Assembly: GCA_018267675.1 (NCBI GenBank) | Contig: JAFDYA010000105.1 | Location: forward strand, 1-32,829 | Length of the DNA: 32,829 nucleotides | Direction: 5' to 3' | Source of the DNA: Bacteroidota bacterium | Lineage (GTDB): Bacteria; Bacteroidota; Bacteroidia; Chitinophagales; Chitinophagaceae | Part shown: positions 1-7,597 of the stretch, piece after piece | How the letters are laid out: every line of letters starts with the position of its first letter | Numbering within the stretch: position 1 is the stretch's first letter | The notes under the pieces: model-generated | Told to the model about the DNA's origin: nothing | The model's input: only the letters and a program-made list of their open reading frames with translations | Database searches by the model: none | Translations under genes and position numbers: made by a program

Positions 1-176
1 TACCAAGCGCTGCACCGCTCCAGAAATCTCCACCACCTATTTCAGACGCAAGGCCACCAATACCGGCAGAAAACAAAGTGCCGCCCACATCGCTTTTCAA
101 TACCACTCCGCCATAAAGCCCCGCTAAACTACTGGTAAAGGAGCTAAATGCACCGGCGTAAAAGGCACTTGGCTCC
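1..176 (-). pseudogene. RHS protein C-terminal tail, continuing in another frame
   Basis: On the minus strand the RHS reading frame closes at a TAG at 144-146. The neighbouring frame stays open from the C5 run at 175-179 (G5 in the coding sense) to the window edge. It encodes a Gly/Ala/Ser-rich stretch that begins EPSAFYAGAFSSF and includes SAGIGGLASEIGGG. The composition continues the preceding RHS tail smoothly. Removing one G from the run would join the two frames. It could be a true frameshift, a slippage-controlled switch or a sequencing error. The gene continues beyond the left edge, so its C-terminal domain is not visible. Confidence 0.6.
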
Positions 177-1466
177 CCCTCCGGAAGATAGGAAACCTAC
201 GCTGCCATGAGCCAAGCCGCGAAGGCCTTCATTTACCCATATATTACCCGATGAAAAAATTCCTGTTCCGGCTTGAAAAAAATCACCAACAGCCCCACCC
301 ATGCCACCAGTCCAGGCACCCATGAACGTATTAATCAGAAAATGTTCCACATTCCAGTTCCGCCCTAAACCGCCGGTTTTAGTTGCCGCACCGACCGTGT
401 AAACTGCTGCCGCGATAGCCGCTCCGATTAAAGGATTATTACCGTCCGGGTCAGTATATTTGAGCGGGTTATTATTGGCATAGGTGTATCTATTATATCC
501 CTGAGTGCCACCACCATTTACATTGATATCAGGCCCGAGCATCCGCCCTATCAAGGGGTCATACAATCGAGCATTCATATTAATCAACCCGAACTGAGGC
601 ATATGCTCATGCCCGGTATAGCCTCTAAGCCATTCAAAACCCGTAGAAGCAGGGATATTTACAAAACTCCAATCGGCAGGGTTTCGATAGCGCCCCCAGG
701 CATCAAATGATTGCTCATATACAACATGGCCATTATAATCTGCCAAAGCTACAATACTGCCAATATGATCCAACGAGGGAATATACCAGTCTGATGTGCC
801 TCCATGCTCTTTATAAATGGCACAAAGTCCATCCGGCCCCTGGATGTAGTATATATTGTCAACACCTGAAGTGGAACTATCAATCTGTAGGCCCTCAGGC
901 AGATAGCTATGTGTTTCAACAGGTACGCCGGCCTGTTTCAAAATACTCTGAACCCTGCCATAAGAATGGTCATAGATAAATTCTTGCTCCCAACCGTTCT
1001 CAGTTACAGCTTTAGGGCGCAAAAATGGCGTGTAGGTTATTTGTTGCGTGGCTGTTGGAACAAGACCAGAAACGTTGGTAACGTAGCTAACAGCATTGGG
1101 TTTGCTGCTGCCATACTCATACGTCCCTACATCATATTTGCTCATGATGTTGCCATTAGCGCTGTAAGTTGTGGTGTGAGGAGTCCCCCAGGGGCCTGCA
1201 ATATACCCAAGTGTAGAACTTGTAAGTCGATAAGAGCCATCGTAAGTAAATTGCTCGAATACACCTTTTTGTTGATCCTCCCGCTGTAAAATATTCGCTG
1301 TTGCAAAATCCCAGGTAAGATGGTAGTCCTGGCCCGGCGAAGTAATTGAAGTTTGTAAACCGTAAGCGTAAGAAGTTGTCGAAAGGAAGCCAGTTCCACC
1401 GTGCGTAGCTTTAATCGGGCGATTTAACCCGTCCCATTCGGTCTTTTCATAAAGTAACCGCAACAA
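144..1466 (-). CDS. RHS repeat-associated core domain protein (truncated, frame-disrupted)
   Basis: The 440-residue frame contains YD-type repeats (for example YEKTEWDGLNRPI and FEQFTYDGSYRL). It then has the RHS core signature at about residues 280-342: GYTGHEHMPQFGLINMNARL, YDPLIGRMLGPD and YNRYTYANNNPLKYTDPDG. RHS/YD proteins are large secreted or surface polypeptides that form a shell around a variable C-terminal domain, often a toxin. The usual N-terminal several hundred residues are missing. The frame has no ATG: an in-frame TAA lies at 1488-1490 and the first usable codons are TTG at 1464-1466. An ATG at 1494 in another frame gives a short hydrophobic peptide that runs into this frame if one T of a T6 run is removed. 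The C-terminus also appears frameshifted. It is a decayed or phase-variable gene rather than a normal intact one. Confidence 0.75.
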   Translation of the reverse strand: MLRLLYEKTEWDGLNRPIKATHGGTGFLSTTSYAYGLQTSITSPGQDYHLTWDFATANILQREDQQKGVFEQFTYDGSYRLTSSTLGYIAGPWGTPHTTTYSANGNIMSKYDVGTYEYGSSKPNAVSYVTNVSGLVPTATQQITYTPFLRPKAVTENGWEQEFIYDHSYGRVQSILKQAGVPVETHSYLPEGLQIDSSTSGVDNIYYIQGPDGLCAIYKEHGGTSDWYIPSLDHIGSIVALADYNGHVVYEQSFDAWGRYRNPADWSFVNIPASTGFEWLRGYTGHEHMPQFGLINMNARLYDPLIGRMLGPDINVNGGGTQGYNRYTYANNNPLKYTDPDGNNPLIGAAIAAAVYTVGAATKTGGLGRNWNVEHFLINTFMGAWTGGMGGAVGDFFQAGTGIFSSGNIWVNEGLRGLAHGSVGFLSSGGGAKCLLRRCI

Positions 1467-1494
1467 AAAAGAAAAATAATTTAGGGTTTAACAT
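1447..1494 (-). other. Signal-peptide-like short frame ahead of the RHS frame
   Basis: An ATG at 1492-1494 opens a 15-codon frame, MLNPKLFFFFVAVTL, ending in TGA at 1447-1449. It has a basic residue followed by a hydrophobic run, like the start of a secretion signal. The coding strand here contains T5-C-T6. Loss of one T from the T6 would fuse this frame in phase to the RHS frame. Bacteroidota RHS proteins normally start with a signal peptide, so this may be the original start. Chance is not excluded in such a T-rich stretch. Confidence 0.35.
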
Positions 1495-1618
1495 TCTAAA
1501 TGTTTTCGATAGCAATTGTAACACAAGAATTTCAATCAGCCAAATTCTTCGCTAATTAACTTATTGGCTGTTTTCAACAAGCACTACAAACCAAATCAAA
1601 AAAGCTCAATTCATCGCC

Positions 1619-1970
1619 AAAGAGAGCGCGAAGCGGTTGGATTGCTTCGTCGTACCTCCTCGCAATGACGGCAGAGTCGTTTCGTCATGGCGAGGTACGA
1701 AGCCATCCAGTTTTGGGTTTCTGCTGGATTGTTTCGTCGTGCCTCCTCGCAATGACGGAAATGGAGCTTCAGCCTCTATATTCGCAAGGACGGAAACACT
1801 ACTCCGTCATTGCGAACCGAAGGTGAAGCAATCCAGTTCGGGGTTTCTGCTGGATTGTTTCGGGCAAAGCCCTCGCAATGACGGAAAAGAGAGCGCGAAG
1901 CGGTTGGATTGCTTCGTCGTACCTCCTCGCAATGACGGCATTGCGAACCGAAGGCGAAGCTGTCCAGCAG
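1619..1970. repeat. Cluster of REP-like inverted repeats
   Basis: The stretch alternates direct and inverted copies of a unit of about 33 bp. Forward copies run from GGATTG(C/T)TTCG to CGCAATGACGG at 1639-1671, 1724-1758, 1850-1884 and 1906-1938. Reverse copies, beginning near CGTCATTGCGA and ending GCAATCCAG or similar, lie at 1683-1710, 1804-1835 and 1939-1967. The segment 1619-1673 recurs exactly at 1886-1940 (55 bp). Another segment, 1706-1735, recurs at 1833-1862 with two differences. Adjacent opposite copies can fold into long hairpins. Repeats with these arms are common intergenic elements in many bacteria, as far as I recall. No gene is visible here. Confidence 0.85.
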
Positions 1971-2265
1971 GAAGTAACACGGATACCGATTAACGGAACT
2001 AACTATGAAAGGACGTTCAGCTAAAAAAGGCATTTCGCTCATTTTTCTAATGGCGGGTAAAAACCGCTACAGCATTGAGTTATTATTGAAAAATAGCTGG
2101 TAAAATTGGTCTCTGAAAATCTTGCAAAGCAATCGCACTAGTACTATCCAGAGCCAATTCACAACACGTATGGTTTACCGTGCCTTGGCATTTCAAAATA
2201 GCTCCAAGAATTCAACTCAATTAAATCCTAATGACTTTTTTGGGACAATCTTTGAGTCCCGATGA

Positions 2266-2311
2266 TGCGCAAAGATTGTAGCGGATAGCACTGCCCGCAG
2301 GAATGCCCCAA
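2266..2311 (+). repeat. Partial copy of a dispersed intergenic repeat
   Basis: GCGCAAAGATTGTAGCGGAT at 2267-2286 matches the left part of two fuller copies at 14301-14388 (same strand) and 9595-9697 (opposite strand), which read GCAAGCGAT-GTAG-GGA. The right part, with GCGGTGGCTTTGCCATGC, is absent and is replaced by a stretch with GCCCGCAGG. It looks like a diverged or truncated member. Confidence 0.4.
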
Positions 2312-2349
2312 ATATTAAAGTGGTTTACGGATATGCATAAAGGTCTTTG

Positions 2350-3417
2350 TTACTTCAGATTTTTGTTGAGTAGGCGATCGAGTTTTTGTTCTCGTTTGGC
2401 GGAGAGGGGTACTTCTTCTAGGTGCACGTCGTAGCCGGTCTGATCATCTGCGGAGAGCCAGGTGCCGGTATAGGTTTTGTCTTTCAAGTCTAGATCCATC
2501 ACAGCATTGGGTGGGTCTTCGGCGAAATGCCATTTGCCGAGGCTATCCTTAGTGACTTGTAGCGGCACAACGCCATCTTGGTCACCAAACTTGTACATGG
2601 CTTCCCAGGCGCAAATGCCACCCGGGCAATCGCCGCGCAGGGAGCGGACATAAAGGGTAACGTTGATATTATTGTCGAAGGTGCCGGCATAGAATTTCCG
2701 ATCCACGATTTGGCGCAGGGGTTTCGCGGCGGCGGCTGTTTGCTCGTCTTCAGACACGGGCTGTTGTGTGCTATCCGGCTTGGGCTTCGGGTTTTTCCGG
2801 TCGGCGACTGCTTGTCGTCGGGCAGCTTCCCATTCATCGCGAGTGCTAGCTTCAAATATTTGCCCCAGTTGGCCGCCATACCATTCGTTCTTTATCTGGA
2901 GTATTTCACTCACTTGGAGGGCAAAGGCGCGGGTACTATTGAGATCGGCAAAATAGAGATAGCCAATGAAGCGGGTGGGCGCGAGCTTTTCGTTGAGCGT
3001 ATTTCGGGTTTCGCGGAGGCGGACGAGTTCGTAACGCTGGGGCATGAGGGCTTCCCAATGGAGGCCGAGCGCCTCACCATCGGCAATAGTTTGCTCAAAT
3101 GATTGTTTCAAATTGGCTTTGAAGACCGAATCTTTGTGCATCAACTCCACGGGATTGGCACGGAGAGTGAGCATTTCTTTGCGTTCTTCTGAGTGTTTGT
3201 CGGCGTATTCAAGGATCAGTTTGGAGAGGGTATCCATGTCCGGCCACAGGGCGATATAGCAATAGGCGTCCTTCTGAGCGAGGCAGCCTTCCAGTTTGTT
3301 GATGAAACGCTGCTCGGAGTTGATGGGTACTTTATCTTTCTTCTTTTTTGAAAAGCTAATTTGCATGCAAAGCAAGCCCAGTGCAGATAAGAGTATAAAT
3401 TTTGATCCGGCTTTCAT
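2350..3417 (-). CDS. Exported protein of unknown function
   Basis: This 355-residue protein begins with a classical signal peptide (MKAGSKFILLSALGLLCMQ, then a lysine-rich mature start KKKKDK), so it is probably periplasmic or surface-located. Residues about 30-210 look helical and charged. A Pro/Gln/Glu-rich linker (NPKPKPDSTQQPVSEDEQ, about 207-224) separates this from a C-terminal domain of about 120 residues, likely beta-rich, with two cysteines close together (GDCPGGICAWE) that could form a disulfide. I recognise no family. It starts 22 bp after the arsC-like gene on the same strand, so the two are probably co-transcribed. No catalytic motif is visible. Confidence 0.8.
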   Translation of the reverse strand: MKAGSKFILLSALGLLCMQISFSKKKKDKVPINSEQRFINKLEGCLAQKDAYCYIALWPDMDTLSKLILEYADKHSEERKEMLTLRANPVELMHKDSVFKANLKQSFEQTIADGEALGLHWEALMPQRYELVRLRETRNTLNEKLAPTRFIGYLYFADLNSTRAFALQVSEILQIKNEWYGGQLGQIFEASTRDEWEAARRQAVADRKNPKPKPDSTQQPVSEDEQTAAAAKPLRQIVDRKFYAGTFDNNINVTLYVRSLRGDCPGGICAWEAMYKFGDQDGVVPLQVTKDSLGKWHFAEDPPNAVMDLDLKDKTYTGTWLSADDQTGYDVHLEEVPLSAKREQKLDRLLNKNLK

Positions 3418-3439
3418 GCGTTCTTGACTTGAAAGGGTG

Positions 3440-3781
3440 CTATAATATTTCGTGTAGTCGTTCGGGCGGTCGGGCCACTACGGCTTGGTCTCCGTTGACG
3501 ACTAAGGGGCGTTCTATGAGTTCGGGATGAGCGATCATTTCCTTAATCAATGCTGCTTCTGTGAGTTTTTTGCCTTTCAGGTGTTCTTTAAAATAGGCTT
3601 CATTTTGGCGGACAAGCGCCGAGGCGGGCATTTTGAGTTTTTTGAGGAGGGCTTTTAGTTCTTGAGCCGTGAGCGGATCGTTGAGGTACCAGCGGATCTC
3701 ATGGGGGATGTTTTTTTCCTGCAATATTTCCAAGGCGCCTCTGCTTTTGCTGCATCGGCCATTATGATAGATGGTGATCAT
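3440..3781 (-). CDS. arsC: ArsC/Spx-family reductase (arsenate reductase-like)
   Basis: The 113-residue thioredoxin-fold protein has the family's N-terminal active site HNGRCSKSRGAL, with the nucleophilic cysteine at residue 10. It also has LVRQNEAYF in the middle and the IERPLVV segment followed by an arginine in VVARPPERL. These correspond to the arginines that bind arsenate in the glutaredoxin-linked ArsC class. The length is normal for the family. Such single-domain proteins reduce arsenate using glutaredoxin/glutathione or have uncharacterised redox roles (YffB-like). No ars operon genes (arsB, arsR, acr3) are nearby, so a role in arsenic resistance is uncertain. The exported protein downstream is 22 bp away. 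Confidence 0.85.
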   Translation of the reverse strand: MITIYHNGRCSKSRGALEILQEKNIPHEIRWYLNDPLTAQELKALLKKLKMPASALVRQNEAYFKEHLKGKKLTEAALIKEMIAHPELIERPLVVNGDQAVVARPPERLHEIL

Positions 3782-3794
3782 GGGGAGATAAAGG

Positions 3795-3843
3795 TAGTGG
3801 TTAGTGGTTAGTGGGGAGTGGGGAGTGGGGAGTGGTTAGTGTA
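3795..3843. repeat. 7-bp tandem repeat, about seven units
   Basis: Consecutive heptamers run TAGTGGT, TAGTGGT, TAGTGGG, GAGTGGG, GAGTGGG, GAGTGGT, TAGTGTA. The variation is confined to the first and last base of the unit. It lies just upstream of the arsC-like start and downstream of scoB, in a spot without a gene. Heptameric repeats of this kind are known from several bacterial groups and change in copy number by slippage. Confidence 0.8.
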
Positions 3844-4047
3844 AAGAAGGGTGTTGGGAGCGGTGATGAAAAGAAAGCGGCTCCGCGCCTTGGGCGCGGC
3901 GCCGCACACTCCTTGAAAAAATCTAAAACACCATTTTGCATTGCTGGCAATTCCGATTGTGCCCCTCAGGAAAACCGATCTACCTCAAAACAGAAAAACA
4001 CTGTTAAATTGGTCTCGGAAATAAGGGCACGCCGACCGAAGAATAAT
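3844..4047. other. Gene-free spacer between scoB and arsC-like gene
   Basis: No gene is visible. The sequence contains a small GC-rich palindrome, CGCGCC-TTG-GGCGCG (3887-3901), next to a further GC-rich run. It may be a degenerate REP-type element or a weak terminator, but no T-tract follows on either strand. Confidence 0.4.
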
Positions 4048-4704
4048 TTAAAACACCATTTCCGGTACATCATCTGCAATGCTCAGGCGGCCAGCAGTCT
4101 TGTCTCTTATCTCTTGAACAGACACTCCTGGTGCGCGTTCATCACAACGGAACCCTTGCTCTGTGACCGAAAACACACCCAAGTCGGTGACGATTTTCTT
4201 GACACATTTAATACCCGTCAGTGGCAGACTGCATTGTGGGAGGAGCTTACTCTGACCTTTGGGATTGGTATGCTGCATGGCTACGATAATGTTCTTTGCC
4301 GCGGCCACCAAATCCATAGCACCGCCCATGCCTTTCACCATCTTGCCGGGTATCTTCCAATTGGCAATATCGCCGTTTTCGGCTACTTCCATAGCGCCCA
4401 ACACCGTGAGGTCTATGCGCCCCGAACGAATCATGCCAAAGCTCATGGCAGAGTCAAAAAGTGCAGAGCCGGGCAGCTCGGTAATCGTTTGTTTTCCGGC
4501 ATTGATCATATCCGGGTCTTCATCTCCATCAAAGGGGAAGGGGCCCATACCCAGCAGGCCATTCTCCGACTGCAAGACTACACTTATGCCTTGGGGAATG
4601 TAATTAGCGACCAATGTAGGTATGCCGATGCCGAGATTCACATAATACCCGTCCTGCAACTCACGGGCGATGCGTTGTGCAATTTGTTCTTTAGTTAAGG
4701 CCAT
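4048..4704 (-). CDS. scoB: 3-oxoacid (succinyl-CoA:acetoacetate) CoA-transferase subunit B
   Basis: The 218-residue subunit carries the family I CoA-transferase signature: NLGIGIPTLVANYI at about 23-36 and SENGLLGMGPFP at about 46-57. Glu47 is the residue expected to form the glutamyl-CoA thioester. GMGGAMDLVAAAKNIIVAMQ in the second half is typical of the SCOT beta part. Together with ScoA it transfers CoA between succinyl-CoA (or acetyl-CoA) and acetoacetate in the cytoplasm, in ketone body or short-chain acid metabolism. The length is normal. It lies 79 bp downstream of scoA on the same strand and is almost surely in one transcript with it. A butyrate- or acetate-specific CoA-transferase is the main alternative. 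Confidence 0.93.
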   Translation of the reverse strand: MALTKEQIAQRIARELQDGYYVNLGIGIPTLVANYIPQGISVVLQSENGLLGMGPFPFDGDEDPDMINAGKQTITELPGSALFDSAMSFGMIRSGRIDLTVLGAMEVAENGDIANWKIPGKMVKGMGGAMDLVAAAKNIIVAMQHTNPKGQSKLLPQCSLPLTGIKCVKKIVTDLGVFSVTEQGFRCDERAPGVSVQEIRDKTAGRLSIADDVPEMVF

Positions 4705-4783
4705 TGTTTAAATATTGTTCTGAACGATTGTGCGTTCTGATTTTTTAAAAAAATTGTGTATCAAAAAATACCCAAGGATTGCA

Positions 4784-5482
4784 CTACGGGCGCGGTCTTA
4801 CCGTCTTTTGCTCAATACGTTTTTCGTAGTTTATCCCTTGGAAAATCCGGTTTACATACACCCCCGGGACATGAATTGTATTGGGATCAAGTTGTCCGGC
4901 TTCCACGAGTTCATCCACTTCGGCAATAGTGATTTTTCCTGCCATAGCCATCATAGGGTTGAAGTTTCTTGCAGTGCCTTTAAATACTAAGTTGCCCATG
5001 GTATCCCCTTTCCAGGCTTTTACGATGGCAAAATCAGAATCAAATGCTTCTTCAATCAGGTAAGTCTTTCCGTTGCGCACAATCGTCTCCTTGCCCTCGG
5101 CTACTTCAGTACCTACGCCCGCCAAGACCGGAACAAATGGGATGCCATAGCCGGCAATTAAACAACGGGTAGCCAAAGTGCCTTGTGGCACGAGATCTAC
5201 TTCCATTTCCCCGGCCAACAATTGCCGTTCAAACTCGGCATTCTCGCCCACGTAGGAGGCAATCATTTTCTTTATTTGGTGCTTTTGGAGCAATAAGCCT
5301 AGGCCAAAATCATCTACCCCAGCATTGTTGGAGATACAAGTGAGCCCGGTAATCCCGCTGCGCACAATGGCGGCAATACAGTTTTCGGGGATGCCACATA
5401 GGCCAAAGCCTCCGAGCATGATGGTCGCACCAGAGGGGATATCTTTTATCGCCTCATCGGCATTTGCAACTACTTTATTCAT
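4784..5482 (-). CDS. scoA: 3-oxoacid (succinyl-CoA:acetoacetate) CoA-transferase subunit A
   Basis: The 232-residue protein has the family I CoA-transferase alpha signature GGFGLCGIPEN at about residues 24-34. It also has SNNAGVDDFGLGLLL (about 52-66), the SYVGEN segment and GNLVFKGTARNFNPMMAMA, all characteristic of the SCOT alpha chain. It forms the CoA-binding partner of ScoB. The ATG at 5480-5482 is preceded by a good Bacteroidota promoter (TTG-N19-TACATTTA, 5500-5529), so transcription of scoA-scoB likely starts there. The C-terminus (KRIEQKTVRPRP) is a little extended but unremarkable. Acetoacetate could be supplied by the 3-hydroxybutyrate dehydrogenase-like gene at 28507-29280. Confidence 0.93.
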   Translation of the reverse strand: MNKVVANADEAIKDIPSGATIMLGGFGLCGIPENCIAAIVRSGITGLTCISNNAGVDDFGLGLLLQKHQIKKMIASYVGENAEFERQLLAGEMEVDLVPQGTLATRCLIAGYGIPFVPVLAGVGTEVAEGKETIVRNGKTYLIEEAFDSDFAIVKAWKGDTMGNLVFKGTARNFNPMMAMAGKITIAEVDELVEAGQLDPNTIHVPGVYVNRIFQGINYEKRIEQKTVRPRP

Positions 5483-5499
5483 AGTGTTTCGAATTCTTG

Positions 5500-5529
5500 T
5501 AAATGTAGTACAGCATTTATTTGGAGCAA
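5500..5529 (-). promoter_or_regulatory. Promoter of scoA-scoB
   Basis: On the minus strand a TTG (5527-5529) is followed after exactly 19 nt by TACATTTA (5500-5507). This is one mismatch from the Bacteroidota TTG-N19-TAnnTTTG consensus. The expected start of transcription falls about 13-15 nt upstream of the scoA ATG. Confidence 0.6.
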
Positions 5530-5568
5530 TAAAATGGGAGAAACAATGCGCTTTCGGGCTTGCAATAA

Positions 5569-6996
5569 CTATTCCACCATCGTCACTTTGAGCATATTGG
5601 TGGGGAGATGATCTTGAACAGGCATGGAACCGGTACTCACCACTACATTGCCCGCCTGGAGCAGTCCTTGTGCTTTGAGCAAGGCAATCTGATCGGCAAG
5701 CACGCCATCAATACTTTCTTCCTTATCGTAGAAAAGTGCGGTGACCCCCCAGCTCAAACTCAGTTGATCAATCAAGCTTCTGTTCTTAGTAAAAACAAAT
5801 AAGGGCGAGCGGGGCCGATAGGAAGAAAGCATGAATCCGGTATAGCCGCTTTGGGTCATCCCGATGAGCGCATCGGCTTTAATATTTTTGGCCATTTCAC
5901 AGGCATTATAACAGAGCGCATCGGATAGAAAGGAAGGCGAATGAGGCTGTGGGGCTAGGTTTCGGTTATAGACAATATCTTCCTTTTCCACCTCATTAAT
6001 GATGCTCACCATCGTTTTTATCACGAGTGCAGGATGCTGCCCCATTGCGGTTTCCCCACTCAGCATCACCGCATCGGCACCTTCCAGCACGGCATTAGCC
6101 ACATCGGTTATTTCACTCCGATTTGGCCGCGTGCGGTCGATCATGCTCTCCATCATTTGCGTAGCGATAATCACCGGTTTGGCACGATGGATGCACATGC
6201 GGACAATATTCTTTTGGATCATGGGAACCCGCTCCAGGGGCAGCTCTACACCCAAATCTCCTCGAGCAACCATCACCGCATCGGCGGCAATAATAATGTC
6301 CCGAAGACGCGTTAAAGCCTCCGGCTTTTCAATCTTGGCAATGATCTTAGCCGTAAAATTTTTCTGCTTCAGGAGGCTGCGCAAGTCTTGAATATCTTCC
6401 GGCTTCCGGACGAAGGAAAGGGCGATCCAATCTATTTCTTCAACAGAACAGATAAAATCAATATCCCGCAGATCCTTCTCGGAGAGCGAAGGGAGCGAAA
6501 TCTTAGTATCGGGTAGGTTCACCCCTTTCTTACTGAGTAATGTGCCGGGTGTCAGCACTCGTACCCGCACCCGACCTCCGGTTTCAATCTTCTGAACTAC
6601 TACTTCAATCTTCCCGTCATCCAGTAAGATTTTTTCACCGACTGCCACATCTTTAGCAAAGTCCGGATAGGAGATATAGACATTGTCTCGAGTACCGACG
6701 CTTGGCGTATTGCTGAACACAAATTCATCCCCTTCAGCTAAGTCCAGGGCACCTCCTGCCAGTTCCCCTACCCGAAGTTTCGGCCCTTGCAAATCCGCAA
6801 TGATGGCCACATTACCCAAGGTATTGGCATTGATGTTCTTGATGTGTTCAATCACTTCCCTGTGTTGTTCATGGCTGCCATGCGAGAAGTTGAGTCGGAA
6901 CACATTGACCCCTTCCTGTACAAGGGCAAGAAGCTTGTCATAGGTATTACAGGCAGGGCCCACAGTGGCAATAATTTTTGTTTTATGTAGCAGCAT
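5569..6996 (-). CDS. pyk: Pyruvate kinase
   Basis: The 475-residue enzyme converts phosphoenolpyruvate and ADP to pyruvate and ATP, the last step of glycolysis, in the cytosol. Diagnostic segments in order: KTKIIATVGPACNTYDKL (5-22), NVFRLNFSHGSHEQH, IADLQGPKLRVGEL, the B domain with DDGKIEVVVQ, and the active-site signature IIAKIEKPEAL. These are followed by MVARGDLGVELPLERVP and ATQMMESMIDRTRPNRSEI, then GADAVMLSGETAMGQHP. The C-terminal regulatory-type domain is present. The length is standard and no key residue is missing. It lies between the FMN reductase and scoA on the same strand, with 67 bp and 86 bp gaps. The scoA promoter lies in the second gap. Confidence 0.97.
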   Translation of the reverse strand: MLLHKTKIIATVGPACNTYDKLLALVQEGVNVFRLNFSHGSHEQHREVIEHIKNINANTLGNVAIIADLQGPKLRVGELAGGALDLAEGDEFVFSNTPSVGTRDNVYISYPDFAKDVAVGEKILLDDGKIEVVVQKIETGGRVRVRVLTPGTLLSKKGVNLPDTKISLPSLSEKDLRDIDFICSVEEIDWIALSFVRKPEDIQDLRSLLKQKNFTAKIIAKIEKPEALTRLRDIIIAADAVMVARGDLGVELPLERVPMIQKNIVRMCIHRAKPVIIATQMMESMIDRTRPNRSEITDVANAVLEGADAVMLSGETAMGQHPALVIKTMVSIINEVEKEDIVYNRNLAPQPHSPSFLSDALCYNACEMAKNIKADALIGMTQSGYTGFMLSSYRPRSPLFVFTKNRSLIDQLSLSWGVTALFYDKEESIDGVLADQIALLKAQGLLQAGNVVVSTGSMPVQDHLPTNMLKVTMVE

Positions 6997-7063
6997 AAGA
7001 GTTCAAATTTCAGTAATCGGGTTAAGCTTAATATTAAATTTAGCGGTGTGGATTCAAGAAGGC

Positions 7064-7582
7064 TCAGGCCAAGAATCCGGTGATTTGCGCTTCAATCGCA
7101 ACCTTCGTATCCATTTTAAGTAGTTGGCCGGCATCATCTATCTCTTCATTGATCCGCGAGAGGGGCAGCTTGTTCCAATACACATGCATTTGCAAGTACT
7201 GTAACACTGTGGTCATGTGATCCAGCCCTCTTAGGTTACCGGCACGACCATCGGCAAGCCCGGTGAGTAAGGCATTCTTTCCCCGCCAACACAAGCGGAT
7301 ATCACTATTATCCAAGAGCAACTTGAGGATACCCGGAAAGGAGCCGTTGTACTCCGGCATCACAAACACAAAATGCGTAGATGGAATTAAAATTTCTTGT
7401 TCTATCCTTTTCAACTCTTCCCCCCGCTCCCACACGGGAAGTCCTTGCAGGGAAAGAAGGTGTACCTGCTCAATAAATCCTTCGTTCTGTTGCTTTTCCA
7501 GCAGTAAACCCTGATACACCTTCGCCACCCGTAGGCTGCGACTATTGTTTCGAGCGGTACCGGATATGACCGTAATATTCAT
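7064..7582 (-). CDS. NADPH-dependent FMN reductase family protein
   Basis: This 172-residue flavodoxin-like protein starts MNITVISGTARNNSRSLRVA, the phosphate-binding loop of the NADPH-dependent FMN reductase (PF03358) family. It has the diagnostic PEYNGSFPGILKLLLD segment at about 99-114, which in relatives contacts the flavin and dimer partner. Members reduce FMN, quinones, azo dyes or chromate using NAD(P)H, and the substrate here cannot be told. The length is typical. A -7 box TACCTTTG lies 7 nt upstream of the ATG, which supports this start. The gene is on the same strand as pyk, 67 bp upstream of it. Confidence 0.87.
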   Translation of the reverse strand: MNITVISGTARNNSRSLRVAKVYQGLLLEKQQNEGFIEQVHLLSLQGLPVWERGEELKRIEQEILIPSTHFVFVMPEYNGSFPGILKLLLDNSDIRLCWRGKNALLTGLADGRAGNLRGLDHMTTVLQYLQMHVYWNKLPLSRINEEIDDAGQLLKMDTKVAIEAQITGFLA

Positions 7583-7589
7583 TCGCGTC

Positions 7590-7597
7590 CAAAGGTA
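7590..7597 (-). promoter_or_regulatory. -7 box upstream of the FMN reductase gene
   Basis: TACCTTTG matches TAnnTTTG and ends 7 nt before the ATG. No TTG stands at the ideal 19-nt spacing, so only the -7 element is supported. Confidence 0.4.

Larger units (their letters stand above)
1495..2349. other. Gene-free region of about 850 bp
   Basis: Apart from the REP-like cluster I see no convincing gene. The open frames inside it are translations of the repeats. From 2040 to 2349 the only structure is a short hairpin (GGGAC/GTCCC, 2242-2260) and a partial copy of a dispersed repeat at 2266-2311, described separately. Confidence 0.6.

Noticed and set aside
1619..1970. CRISPR array
   Set aside because: The copies alternate in orientation, spacers are uneven and no cas genes are visible. 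The pattern is that of inverted repeats.
1637..1993. 118-codon frame made of repeated DCFVVPPRNDG units
   Set aside because: It is the translation of the REP-like cluster. The units are interrupted by unrelated sequence, and the frame has no start context or homology beyond the repeat.
3811..4698. 295-codon plus-strand frame
   Set aside because: It runs antisense through scoB and through the 7-bp repeat, with low-complexity composition. The minus-strand scoB is unambiguous.
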